From NCBI GenBank assembly GCA_937898625.1, contig CALEJF010000021.1, forward strand, positions 1 through 64,000: a DNA stretch of 64,000 nt, in the 5' to 3' direction. Source of the stretch: an uncultured Clostridia bacterium. GTDB taxonomy: Bacteria; Bacillota; Clostridia; Oscillospirales; Acutalibacteraceae. This document shows, one piece after another, positions 36,685-46,973 of the stretch; the stretch's first letter is position 1; each line of letters opens with the position of its first letter. Below the pieces are notes generated by a model. The model worked only from the letters and a program-made list of their open reading frames with translations. It did no database searches and was not told the origin of the DNA. The position numbers and the translations under genes were made by a program.

Positions 36685-38292
36685 TTATTTGAGATACTTA
36701 CCGTATTTCATTTGGTTTTTGATGTAACCAATAAGAAGGATAATAAGGAGTGGGATTAAAAGAATAAGCACAAGGAGAATTGTAATTATTACAATTGGAA
36801 GTCCTTTTTTACTATCTTTAACTGTTGTTGGTTTTTGTGGTGGCTCCGGCAAAGGACCAACCTCGTCGCCTTCGTATACGGGCATTATCGGCATTATTGC
36901 GTCATAAGAGGGAATGCCTGCATTGTAAAGTAACGGCTCAACAATTCCACGGACTGTGTCTGAAACCTTAATAAGTTTTTTAAGCGGAATATGTAACACT
37001 TTGATGATTGAATCAATAATGTTAATAAGTCCTATTGCGATTTTGTATTCATTATCGTCAGGAGTGTAAAGGTTTTTGCCACCATAAAGGTTAAGTACAA
37101 GGTCAACAATAAAATCAACTACACCTTTATCTTTAATATCAGCGTAATCTTCCTTTGCAAGCCCTGTTTCAGCCCTTGTCCAGTTCCCAACAGTACCGAT
37201 TTTTAGTTTATTAAGGAATTTGAATATTGGTTTTAAAATCCAACCTATTTTATAACTTACTTTTTTCTTGATACTGATTGCAGTTGCCATATCAGCAAAC
37301 TTGTCAATATCTTCACCTGCAGCTTTAATCACATCTCTAATCATACCAATCATATGGTCAGCAAGATATGTCTGTAAGTCCTTGCCGTTGGTGTCAAATT
37401 TCACAGGCTCAGTAATCAAATCGGTGGTTGTTGTAACAACATTGTTGTCAGCATCAAAAACAACTGTTCTGATTGTGCCGGGATAACCAACTGTTGAAGC
37501 AGTGGAAATATCGTAGAAATAATTGCCCTTTGGACTCACATGTTTATCAATATCATGAACATGAGTGTGACCTGTAAGCATAAACTGAACACCAAGGTCT
37601 GCAAGTTGTTCACGGCGAATTTCATAGTCTCCCATCATATCGCCTTTGCCTATGATTTCGTACATAGGTGAGGGGGCGATAAGTGGATGGTGAGTCATAG
37701 CAACGATAAATTGACCATTCGCTTTTGCGTCAGCAATCTGTTCTTTAATCCATTCAAAAAGCTCATCGGAAAAACCGCTTTTGCCATTTAAGTTTGTGTC
37801 GTCGTTAAGGGCAAAAAGACGGTATCCGTCAGCCAATTGAATGATATAAGACATACTCTCTCTGTGAACAGCGAGTGCCTCGTCAGGGCCGAATTCTTTA
37901 TACATATCAAAAAGTTCTTCGCGTTTTGCAGCAGGTACAGGGACTCTTTCATATTTATCGTATTTGTGAGTCTGACCGTCCCATTTATAGTCGTGGGTTG
38001 CTGTGAGAACATAAACTCTTTTACCTTTTTCTTTAAGGGCACGGAGCATTTCGATAAACTCGTAATGTGAATCATAATCACCATTACTTGTTGTGTCACC
38101 AGAAAGAAGAACAATGTCTGTTCTCTCGTCCTTTGCAATCTGCGAAAATGCTGCTTCAAGCATTTCAGCTGCCTCTGCTAATAAAACACCACTTTTGTTG
38201 TTGGCAATTTCGTAAGCCTCACCTGATGTACCTAATTTTTTTGAATAATAATGCGTGTCGGTAATAACCGTTACGGTAAGCGGATTTCTCAT
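36685..38292 (-). CDS. Membrane-anchored metallophosphoesterase
   Basis: A 535-aa calcineurin-like phosphoesterase. Metal ligands are visible in VITDTHYY (Asp12, His14), LLSGDTTSNG, TATHDYK (in place of the common GNHD), MTHHPL and LTGHTHVHD. A C-terminal hydrophobic segment of about 25 residues (IVIITILLVLILLIPLL region) with a basic end anchors it. There is no N-terminal signal peptide, so the side of the membrane on which the enzyme domain sits is uncertain. It starts 2 nt after thrS, with its ribosome site AGGTGAG inside the thrS end, and so falls under the thrS T-box. Confidence 0.82.
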   Translation of the reverse strand: MRNPLTVTVITDTHYYSKKLGTSGEAYEIANNKSGVLLAEAAEMLEAAFSQIAKDERTDIVLLSGDTTSNGDYDSHYEFIEMLRALKEKGKRVYVLTATHDYKWDGQTHKYDKYERVPVPAAKREELFDMYKEFGPDEALAVHRESMSYIIQLADGYRLFALNDDTNLNGKSGFSDELFEWIKEQIADAKANGQFIVAMTHHPLIAPSPMYEIIGKGDMMGDYEIRREQLADLGVQFMLTGHTHVHDIDKHVSPKGNYFYDISTASTVGYPGTIRTVVFDADNNVVTTTTDLITEPVKFDTNGKDLQTYLADHMIGMIRDVIKAAGEDIDKFADMATAISIKKKVSYKIGWILKPIFKFLNKLKIGTVGNWTRAETGLAKEDYADIKDKGVVDFIVDLVLNLYGGKNLYTPDDNEYKIAIGLINIIDSIIKVLHIPLKKLIKVSDTVRGIVEPLLYNAGIPSYDAIMPIMPVYEGDEVGPLPEPPQKPTTVKDSKKGLPIVIITILLVLILLIPLLIILLIGYIKNQMKYGKYLK

Positions 38293-38294
38293 AA

Positions 38295-40244
38295 TTATCT
38301 CACCTTATTATCAATTTCTTCCTTAAGCATATTTGCAAAGTCATCAAAGTTCATTGAACCAATGTCACCCTGACCGCGTTTGCTTACGGAAACTGTGCCG
38401 TCTTCAACTTCTTTGTCGCCAACGATAACCCAATATGGAAGTTTCTGAAGACGGGACTCACGGATTTTGTAGCCTGTCTTTTCGCTTCTGTCATCAACAG
38501 TAACGCGCATACCCATCTTTTCGAGTTCCTTTTTGATTTCAAATGCCTTATCGTGATGACGGTCAGCAATAGGAAGAATTCTAACCTGTTCAGGAGCAAG
38601 CCAGAGTGGGAATGCACCTGCATATTTTTCAATAAGAAGAGCAAGTGTACGCTCGTAACAACCGATTGATGTTCTGTGAATAATGTATGGGTTTTTCTTT
38701 GTGCCGTCTTTGTCTGTGTATTCCATACCAAATTTTTCAGCAAGAAGTTGGTCAACCTGAATTGTAATGAGTGTGTCTTCTTTGCCGAATACGTTCTTAA
38801 TCTGAATGTCAAGCTTAGGACCGTAGAAAGCAGCCTCGTCAATACCGATTGAGTATTTAATTCCAAGGTGGTCAAGGATTTTGCCCATAATACCCTGTGC
38901 TTCGTCCCATTGTTCCGGAGTACCGATGTATTTTTCCTTGTTGTTTGGGTCCCATTGTGAGAAACGGAATGAAACATCTTCATAAAGACCGAGTGTCTGA
39001 AGCATATAGTTAGCAAGCTCAAGACAACCTCTGAATTCGTCTTCAAGCTGTTCGGGAGTACACATTAAGTGACCTTCTGAAATTGTGAACTGACGAACAC
39101 GGATAAGTCCGTGCATTTCGCCCGATGCTTCATTACGGAAAAGAGTTGATGTTTCGTTATATCTTAATGGTAAATCTCTGTATGAACGAGGACGGTTAAG
39201 ATATGCTTGATACTGGAATGGACAAGTCATTGGACGAAGTGCAAATACTTCTTCGCCTTCTTCCTCTTTAGCAGGGTCGCCAAGTACAAACATACCGTCA
39301 AGATAGTGGTCCCAGTGACCTGAAACCTTGTAAAGGTCGCTCTTTGCCATAAACGGTGTCTTTGTGAGCAACCAACCGCGTCTTTGTTCCTCGTCTTCAA
39401 CCCAACGCTGAAGTGTCTGAATAATTCTAGCACCTTTAGGAAGCATAATCGGAAGACCTTGACCGATAAGTTCACTTGTTGTGAAAAGTTCAAGTTCACG
39501 ACCTAATTTGTTGTGGTCGCGTTTTCTTGCTTCTTCAAGTTGTGCTAAATGCTCGTCAAGTGCTGACTGCTTTGGAAATGCAGTTGCATAAATTCTCTGT
39601 AGCATCTTGTTCTTTTCGTTACCTCTCCAGTAAGCACCTGTACAAGCTGTGAGCTTAAATGCCTTAACTGCACCTGTTGACATAAGGTGAGGACCTGCAC
39701 AGAGTTCTGTGAAATCACCCTGTTTGTAGAATGAAATTGGCTCGCCCTTGTCAGCGTGTTCATTGATAAGTTCAACCTTGTATATTTCGCCCTTTTCTTC
39801 CATCATTTTGAGTGCTTCAGCAGGGGAGAGTTCAAATTTTTCAAGAGGTAAATCCTCTTTGACGATTTTCTTCATCTCTGCTTCGATTTTCTCAAGAATT
39901 TCAGGTGTGAATGAAACCTCTGAATCGAAATCGTAGTAGAAACCATTGTCAACTGATGGGCCAATAGCAAGTTTTGTGTCAGGGTAAAGTCTTTTAACGG
40001 CCTGTGCCATAATGTGCGAAGCAGTGTGCCAGAATGTCTTTTTACCCTCAATTTCATCAAATGTAACGATTTCAAGAGCACAATCTGAAGTAACAGGTGT
40101 TCTCAAATCGCAATAAACTCCGTCAATTTTACCGCCACAAGCAGATTTGTATAAACCCATACCGATAGATTTAGCAATCTCTGCGATAGTAGTACCAGCT
40201 TCGTATTCTTTAATAACGTCGCCTTTAAGTGTTACCTTAATCAT
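38295..40244 (-). CDS. thrS: Threonyl-tRNA synthetase
   Basis: Charges tRNA-Thr with threonine and edits mischarged serine. The 649-aa protein has an N-terminal TGS domain, the editing domain with HTASHIMAQAVKRLYP, a class II catalytic core (motif 2 YNETSTLFRNEASGEMHGLIRVRQF; motif 3 HRTSIGCYERTLALLIEKY) and a C-terminal anticodon-binding domain. Zinc ligands are in the catalytic core (MTCPF). AAGGAG precedes the ATG. A T-box leader lies upstream and a phosphoesterase gene is coupled downstream. Confidence 0.96.
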   Translation of the reverse strand: MIKVTLKGDVIKEYEAGTTIAEIAKSIGMGLYKSACGGKIDGVYCDLRTPVTSDCALEIVTFDEIEGKKTFWHTASHIMAQAVKRLYPDTKLAIGPSVDNGFYYDFDSEVSFTPEILEKIEAEMKKIVKEDLPLEKFELSPAEALKMMEEKGEIYKVELINEHADKGEPISFYKQGDFTELCAGPHLMSTGAVKAFKLTACTGAYWRGNEKNKMLQRIYATAFPKQSALDEHLAQLEEARKRDHNKLGRELELFTTSELIGQGLPIMLPKGARIIQTLQRWVEDEEQRRGWLLTKTPFMAKSDLYKVSGHWDHYLDGMFVLGDPAKEEEGEEVFALRPMTCPFQYQAYLNRPRSYRDLPLRYNETSTLFRNEASGEMHGLIRVRQFTISEGHLMCTPEQLEDEFRGCLELANYMLQTLGLYEDVSFRFSQWDPNNKEKYIGTPEQWDEAQGIMGKILDHLGIKYSIGIDEAAFYGPKLDIQIKNVFGKEDTLITIQVDQLLAEKFGMEYTDKDGTKKNPYIIHRTSIGCYERTLALLIEKYAGAFPLWLAPEQVRILPIADRHHDKAFEIKKELEKMGMRVTVDDRSEKTGYKIRESRLQKLPYWVIVGDKEVEDGTVSVSKRGQGDIGSMNFDDFANMLKEEIDNKVR

Positions 40245-40301
40245 ATATATTTCTCCTTCTTCGTAGGGGTCGGAACTCTCGCTCTATTGAGCAGTTGACA
40301 G

Positions 40302-40347
40302 CCTCCCTTGTTAAAGGGAGGGGAACCGCGTCAGCGGTGGAGGGATT
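40302..40347. repeat. Compound palindromic intergenic repeat
   Basis: CCTCCCTT/AAGGGAGG is followed by CCGC/GCGG and GGAGGGATTCC. The two neighbouring stems and the GAGGGATTC tail are typical of short dispersed repeats in gut Clostridia. It lies between the thrS T-box terminator and the thrS start and would be part of the thrS mRNA leader. Confidence 0.5.
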
Positions 40348-40369
40348 CCTTATGACCCACAATAATTAC

Positions 40370-40640
40370 TTAAATAAAAATAAAAGCATTCCATCCATAT
40401 CACAGGATGAAATGCTATAAAAACAACATTCCACGGTTCCACCCGTATTGCAAAATAATCGAATTATTCTGCCACTCAAAAGACTTTAACGCAGTCAGTA
40501 CGATTGGCTTAACCGAAAATCGTTTTCACCAATGCTCGAAAGTGGTCTCGGGATACTGAAATGATTTCTTACACCAACCGAAATCTCTCTGCAAATTCTT
40601 GGTTATCCGTCGTTCTTTCTCAACGCTTTAAAAATATCGT
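40370..40640 (-). promoter_or_regulatory. T-box leader of thrS (threonine type)
   Basis: On the minus strand the T-box core GGGTGGAACCGTGG lies at 40444-40431. Stem I upstream carries GAGAGATTTCGGTTGGTG and a specifier region GAGACCAC whose ACC (40546-40544) is a threonine codon. The terminator AGCATTTCATCC/GGATGGAATGCT with TTTTATTTTTAT closes the leader (40416-40370). Uncharged tRNA-Thr should bind and favour the antiterminator. Confidence 0.9.
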
Positions 40641-40644
40641 ATAT

Positions 40645-40673
40645 ATTTTATACTTATTTTAATGTAATGTCAA
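40645..40673 (-). promoter_or_regulatory. Promoter of the thrS T-box unit
   Basis: On the minus strand TTGACA (40673-40668), 17 nt and TAAAAT (40650-40645). Confidence 0.7.
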
Positions 40674-40722
40674 TATGTAATTTGTAGTTGACCACGACAT
40701 CAATAATTCCTTTATCAATATG

Positions 40723-40808
40723 CAAATTTGAATTTGTCGAATTGATTTAATGTTCCTCTCCCTCATTGAGGGAGGGAATTTTGAAACATCCCGACAAACT
40801 CCAATTTG
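40723..40808. repeat. MITE-like element with imperfect terminal inverted repeats
   Basis: CAAATTTGAATTTGTCGA at the left end resembles the reverse complement of the right end, CAAATTGGAGTTTGTCGG. The centre holds a CTCCCTC/GAGGGAG palindrome. Single ends occur at about 43-56, 16131-16151 and 36595-36616. It codes for nothing. Confidence 0.5.
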
Positions 40809-40863
40809 TAGAACAAAATGAATAGAAAAAGAACATCTTAACAATTTGTTTACAAATATTTCC

Positions 40864-40892
40864 TTGACATTTTTTACAAGATAATGTATATT
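40864..40892 (+). promoter_or_regulatory. Heat-shock operon promoter
   Basis: TTGACA (40864-40869), 17 nt and TATATT (40887-40892), with the CIRCE operator 11 nt downstream. Confidence 0.8.
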
Positions 40893-40903
40893 ATATAACA
40901 GAG

Positions 40904-40930
40904 TTAGCACTCTAATAGCGAGAGTGCTAA
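40904..40930. promoter_or_regulatory. CIRCE operator (HrcA binding site)
   Basis: TTAGCACTC, 9 nt, GAGTGCTAA: an exact match to the CIRCE consensus, located between promoter and hrcA start. Confidence 0.97.
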
Positions 40931-40953
40931 ACACCACAAAAAGGGGTGACAAG

Positions 40954-41982
40954 ATGCAACTCAGCGAGAGAAAAGAAAAAATCCTTGCTGCCATTATAGA
41001 ATGGTATATCGCAACGGGCGAGCCTGTTGGTTCAAAGACCTTGCTTGAGTTTTCACGCATCCCCGTGTCAAGTGCTACTGTCCGTAATGAAATGGCAGAG
41101 TTATCCCGTCTAGGTTTTATTGAGCAACCTCATACATCAGCAGGTCGAATTCCATCACAGATGGGTTACAGATATTATGTTGATAAGTTGATGAACAGAT
41201 ACGAACTGCCAATCAACGAAAAACGACTTATTGAGGCAAGACTTTCTGATGCAGGTGGTGAACCTCAACAAATTCTTGAACAAGCAGGTCAGGTGTTGGC
41301 TGAACTTACAAACTGTGCAGTTGTTTCAACAACTCCAACTGATGAAAACGCAGTTATCCGCAGAGTTGAGTTAGTTCCATTGGGTACACATACTGCAATG
41401 ATGGTTATGCTTTCATCATCGGGAATTTTAAAAAGTCGAGTTTGTCGTACAGATAGCGAATTAAACCTTGAACTCATTGAAACATTTTATAATATAGTTT
41501 CAAAACACTTTATCGGTAAATCCGCAAGTGAGGTAAGCATAGCACTTATACAGACTCTTGCACTTTCATTGGGCAGTAAGTCCCTTGCGATTTCACCGTT
41601 ACTTGTAACACTTTCGGATTTGGCACAACTCACTGAACAAACACAGTTGTTATTGCAAGGTCAGTCAAATCTTCTTCATCACAATGACTATCCCAATGCC
41701 TATGAAATTATGGAGTTTTTAAGACGAGGCGAACCTCTGACAAATCTTTTTGCAGGGCATAAGGCAGAGAATAATACTAATGTGTTTATCGGTAAAGAGA
41801 ATTTTTACCGTGAGTTGCAAGATTCAAGTCTTATTTATTCTCACTATTCAGTTGGCGGAAAAGATAGTGGTGCATTGGGACTTATCGGTCCTACAAGAAT
41901 TGACTATGCAAGACTTATTCCAAGTCTTAAATATTTAACAGAAATCGTGGGCAAGATTATGTCCGATACATTGGAGGATTAA
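40954..41982 (+). CDS. hrcA: Heat-inducible transcription repressor HrcA
   Basis: Represses the chaperone operon by binding CIRCE; folding of HrcA itself depends on chaperonins in known systems. The 342-aa protein has an N-terminal winged helix (ILAAIIEWYIATGEPVGSKTL, SSATVRNEMAELSRLGFIEQPHTSAGRIPS) and a GAF-like C-terminal domain. The ATG at 40954 follows AGGGGTG; an earlier in-frame GTG lies inside the CIRCE arm. It is autoregulated through the adjoining CIRCE site. Confidence 0.97.
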   Translation: MQLSERKEKILAAIIEWYIATGEPVGSKTLLEFSRIPVSSATVRNEMAELSRLGFIEQPHTSAGRIPSQMGYRYYVDKLMNRYELPINEKRLIEARLSDAGGEPQQILEQAGQVLAELTNCAVVSTTPTDENAVIRRVELVPLGTHTAMMVMLSSSGILKSRVCRTDSELNLELIETFYNIVSKHFIGKSASEVSIALIQTLALSLGSKSLAISPLLVTLSDLAQLTEQTQLLLQGQSNLLHHNDYPNAYEIMEFLRRGEPLTNLFAGHKAENNTNVFIGKENFYRELQDSSLIYSHYSVGGKDSGALGLIGPTRIDYARLIPSLKYLTEIVGKIMSDTLED

Positions 41983-41983
41983 A

Positions 41984-42493
41984 ATGGCAAAAGATAAGAA
42001 AAAGGAAACTGCTGAGGAAGTTGTTGAAGAAACAACTCAACCGGTAGAGCCGACTGCAGAAGAAAAATTAACTGCTGAACTTAACGAAACAAAGGATAAA
42101 CTTTTGCGAGTTATGGCAGAATATGATAATTTCCGTAAGCGTTCACAAAAAGAAAAAGAGCAAGCTTATGGTGACACAAAAGCCTCAACAATCGGTGAGT
42201 TTTTACCGGTATATGATAACTTTATGAGAGCAATGAGTGCAGAAGCTACTGACCTTGAGTCTTTCAAAAAAGGTATGGAAATGATTTTTAATCAGTACGG
42301 TGAAACATTCAAAAAACTTGGTGTTGAGTCATTTGGTGAAAAGGGTGAAACCTTTGACCCTAATATTCACAACGCAGTAATGCACGGTGAAGACGAAAAT
42401 CTTCCCGAAAACAGCATTTCAGATGTATTCTCAACAGGATACAAAATGGGGGACAGAGTAATCCGCCCGGCAATTGTTAAGGTAGTCAACTAA
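41984..42493 (+). CDS. grpE: Nucleotide exchange factor GrpE
   Basis: Releases ADP from DnaK. The 169-aa protein has a charged disordered head, a long coiled coil (TAELNETKDKLLRVMAEYDNFRKRSQKEKE) and a C-terminal beta wing with FDPNIHNAVMHGE and GYKMGDRVIRPAIVKVVN. It starts one nt after the hrcA stop, with GGAGG inside the hrcA end. Confidence 0.96.
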   Translation: MAKDKKKETAEEVVEETTQPVEPTAEEKLTAELNETKDKLLRVMAEYDNFRKRSQKEKEQAYGDTKASTIGEFLPVYDNFMRAMSAEATDLESFKKGMEMIFNQYGETFKKLGVESFGEKGETFDPNIHNAVMHGEDENLPENSISDVFSTGYKMGDRVIRPAIVKVVN

Positions 42494-42518
42494 TAACTGT
42501 AAAAACAGTTAATAATAA

Positions 42519-44390
<1,872 letters not shown>

Positions 44391-44405
44391 TTAAACCCAA
44401 AATTT

Positions 44406-44432
44406 ACGGACAGACCAATACAGTCTGTCCGT
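44406..44432 (+). promoter_or_regulatory. Hairpin between dnaK and dnaJ
   Basis: ACGGACAGAC and GTCTGTCCGT form a perfect 10-bp stem with a 7-nt loop and no T-run. It may protect the dnaK 3' end or mark a processing site. Confidence 0.6.
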
Positions 44433-44457
44433 GAGTTAGTATTATTTGGAGATACTT

Positions 44458-45603
44458 ATGGCAGAAAAAAGAGATTATTATGAGGTGCTGGGTGTTGATA
44501 AATCAGCGTCCGATGATGAAATAAAAAAGGCTTATCGTAAGGCGGCAAAAAAATATCATCCCGACTTAAACCCCAATAATAAAGAGGCAGAGGAGAAATT
44601 TAAAGAGGCTAATGAGGCCTATGAAATTCTTTCCGATAGTGAGAAAAAAGCACGATATGACCAATTCGGTCACGCAGGTGTTGACCCTAACTACGGTGCA
44701 GGTCAAGGTGGCTACGGCGGTGGCTTTGGCGGAATGGACTTTGATTTGGGCGATATTTTCGGCTCGATATTCGGAAACGGCTTCGGCGGTGGTTTTGGTG
44801 GTGGCAGAGCAAATCCAAATGCACCACAGCGTGGTAGTGATACTCAGGCAAGTATTACTATTTCCTTTGAAGAAGCTGCAAAGGGTTGTGCTCGTTCAAT
44901 AGACACAATGCGAATTGAAACCTGCGATGAATGTCACGGTAATGGTTGTCAGAGTGGTCATTCACCAAAAACTTGTCCCGAATGTAATGGTCGTGGGCAA
45001 GTAACTGTTCAGCAGAGAACACCTTTTGGTGTTATTCAGTCTGCAAAGCCTTGTACTCGTTGTAATGGTAAGGGAACAATTATTGACAATCCTTGTAAAA
45101 AATGTAATGGTGCAGGTCGTGTTCGCAAGAGTGCAAAGCTTGACATCAATATTCCCGCAGGTGTTGATGACCGTCAAATTTTAACAGTCCGTGGTCAGGG
45201 TAACAAAGGCGTTAACGGTGGCCCTGCAGGTGACCTTAATATTGTTGTTAATGTTCGTCCCCATCCGATTTTTGAGCGTGATGGCTACAATGTTTGGTGT
45301 GATGTACATTTAACATTTATGCAGGTTGCCTTGGGTTGCACAATTCAGGTACCAACTCTTGACGGCAAGGTGGAATATAATGTTCCTGCAGGTACACAAC
45401 CGGGAGATGTGTTCAAACTCCGTGGTCGTGGAATTCAAGGACGAATGGGCAAGGGTGACCAGCTTGTTCGTATTATCGTTGATATTCCAAAGAAACTTAC
45501 TGATAAGCAGAGTGAGTTAATCAAGCAGCTTGCAATAGAATTCAATGTTGACGATGGACTTGGCGAGGGCAAAAAAAGTTTCTTCGGCAAGAAAAAGAAG
45601 TGA
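44458..45603 (+). CDS. dnaJ: Chaperone DnaJ (Hsp40)
   Basis: A type I J-protein of 381 aa that stimulates DnaK ATPase. It has a J domain with HPD (KKYHPDLNP), a Gly/Phe-rich linker, four zinc-finger repeats ([32 protein letters not shown]) and C-terminal substrate domains. The ATG at 44458 begins [13 protein letters not shown] after TTTGGAG; an earlier in-frame codon is part of that site. It ends the operon at a terminator. Confidence 0.97.
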   Translation: MAEKRDYYEVLGVDKSASDDEIKKAYRKAAKKYHPDLNPNNKEAEEKFKEANEAYEILSDSEKKARYDQFGHAGVDPNYGAGQGGYGGGFGGMDFDLGDIFGSIFGNGFGGGFGGGRANPNAPQRGSDTQASITISFEEAAKGCARSIDTMRIETCDECHGNGCQSGHSPKTCPECNGRGQVTVQQRTPFGVIQSAKPCTRCNGKGTIIDNPCKKCNGAGRVRKSAKLDINIPAGVDDRQILTVRGQGNKGVNGGPAGDLNIVVNVRPHPIFERDGYNVWCDVHLTFMQVALGCTIQVPTLDGKVEYNVPAGTQPGDVFKLRGRGIQGRMGKGDQLVRIIVDIPKKLTDKQSELIKQLAIEFNVDDGLGEGKKSFFGKKKK

Positions 45604-45609
45604 AAAATT

Positions 45610-45641
45610 AAGGGCAAATCTGTTGATTTGTCCTTATTTTT
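45610..45641 (+). terminator. Terminator after dnaJ
   Basis: AAGGGCAAATC and GATTTGTCCTT pair with one wobble around TGTT and are followed by ATTTTTTG. Confidence 0.85.
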
Positions 45642-45676
45642 TGTAATATAATAAGTATGTGTTAGGTGGTGACAGA

Positions 45677-46345
45677 ATGAAGAATCTTGATTCAATAGAA
45701 TTTGTTAAATACACAAAAACAGAGGAAAAATTAAACTCTGCAACTCATATTTTCGGTGCAATTCTTACGCTTTTAGCATCTTTTTTGTGTGTTGAGCATT
45801 CAATATCTCTCCATAGATGGGATTATCTTATAATAGGACTTGTCTATTGTTTATCAATGCTCATAGTCTTCATCTGTTCATCCGTTTATCACGGATTGCC
45901 ACTTTGTAATGCAAAAAAAATGATGCGAGTGGTGGATTATACGGCAATTTACTTTATGCTTATGGGTACAATCACACCATATATGCTTTTGTCCGTGGCT
46001 ACAATCAATTATACCCTCGGATGGGCATTGTTTTTAATCTGCCTTGTGGCAACAGTTATTTCAATCATCCTTACATTAACTTCATTCAGCAAAACCAAAG
46101 CAATAAGAATGGTGTTATATATCGTAATCGGATTTTGTGCATTTTCATCTTTGTTTGTAATAGGTGATAAGGTTGACCCTGTTGGAGTAAAATATGTCCT
46201 TGCAGGTAACGGTGCATATATTGTGGGACTAATTCTCTTTGCCATCGGTGCAAAGAAAAAGTATTTCCACACAATCTTTCATATTTTCGTAATCATTGGC
46301 GCAGCAATACATTTTATAAATCTTTATAAGTTTATTTTTGTATAA
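45677..46345 (+). CDS. Hemolysin III family (PAQR-like) membrane protein
   Basis: A 222-aa integral membrane protein with seven hydrophobic segments. The family markers are EEKLNSATHIFGAILTL near the N-terminus, SSVYHGLP in the third helix region and the late HTIFHIFVIIGAAIHF with the conserved histidines. Relatives include Bacillus YplQ; the cytolytic role is questionable and a lipid-hydrolase-like activity is proposed for the wider superfamily. The ATG at 45677 follows AGGTGGTG. Single gene with its own terminator. Confidence 0.87.
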   Translation: MKNLDSIEFVKYTKTEEKLNSATHIFGAILTLLASFLCVEHSISLHRWDYLIIGLVYCLSMLIVFICSSVYHGLPLCNAKKMMRVVDYTAIYFMLMGTITPYMLLSVATINYTLGWALFLICLVATVISIILTLTSFSKTKAIRMVLYIVIGFCAFSSLFVIGDKVDPVGVKYVLAGNGAYIVGLILFAIGAKKKYFHTIFHIFVIIGAAIHFINLYKFIFV

Positions 46346-46352
46346 AAATTTA

Positions 46353-46386
46353 AGCGTGATAACCATTTCGGCTATCACGCTATTTT
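46353..46386. terminator. Bidirectional terminator
   Basis: AGCGTGATA and TATCACGCT, extended by ACC/GGC mispaired steps, with T-runs on both strands between convergent genes. Confidence 0.8.
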
Positions 46387-46895
46387 TATGTCTTCTTATA
46401 AATTTTTGTCTTTTTAATTACATTATATAATGGTAATCCAAGTCCGTAGCACATTACAAGTTGTCCTATTGCTATCTGCATGGCATTGATTAAGAATGCC
46501 TGCATTTTAAATCCCTCAGGCATAAACAATGTGATTTCAATTCCCACGATTATTGCGTTTGTAAGCACGGGGAAAAGGGGAGAGAGCAAGGGCAGTTTTT
46601 TGATTGTGATTTTTCTTGTAGCATAAGATAAAACCGCTGCAAGGAAGGTGGCAAAAGTTCCGCACACAATGTCAATAATTCCGTAAGGACTTGTAATGTT
46701 ACCTAAAAAACAACCAACCGTAAGTCCGGGAATGGCGGCAGGGGTGAGTGTAGCAAGAATTGTCAATGCCTCTGAAAATCTGAACTGGATACTGCCATAG
46801 GCGAGGTTTAGCATACTTGCCGCATATGTAAGCCCTGCGTAAAGAGCAGCAATAACTGCCGATTCTACAACAAAATTCGTTTTTTTCTTATTCAT
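46386..46895 (-). CDS. queT: Queuosine precursor transporter QueT
   Basis: A 169-aa membrane protein of the QueT family, the substrate-binding S component of an ECF-type importer for queuosine precursors. It has about five hydrophobic helices and the family stretch QFRFSEALTILATLTPAAIPGLTVGCFLGN, with SPYGIIDIVCGT following. GGAGTGA precedes the ATG. The energising EcfAT module is not in the window. The 78-nt upstream leader may be a regulatory RNA. Confidence 0.88.
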   Translation of the reverse strand: MNKKKTNFVVESAVIAALYAGLTYAASMLNLAYGSIQFRFSEALTILATLTPAAIPGLTVGCFLGNITSPYGIIDIVCGTFATFLAAVLSYATRKITIKKLPLLSPLFPVLTNAIIVGIEITLFMPEGFKMQAFLINAMQIAIGQLVMCYGLGLPLYNVIKKTKIYKKT

Positions 46896-46973
46896 TTTTA
46901 TTCACTCCGTAGTTTTGATTTAGAGCAGGTGACCCCCACTCATGTCAGGATGGTTTCGAACTGACATTTTTAT
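46896..46973 (-). promoter_or_regulatory. Structured leader upstream of queT
   Basis: On the minus strand a stem ATGTCAG/CTGACAT is followed by GAGTGGGGGTCACCTGCTC and an A-rich stretch, CTAAATCAAAACTA, before the ribosome site. queT genes are often controlled by preQ1 riboswitches, and the stem-plus-A-rich tail order is suggestive, but I cannot match the conserved core of any preQ1 class. Confidence 0.3.

Noticed and set aside
46942..46967. ATGTCAG/CTGACAT stem as a terminator for the DUF2974 gene
   Set aside because: On the minus strand it is followed by GAGTGGGG and not by a T-run. The T-run is on the plus strand, where no gene ends.
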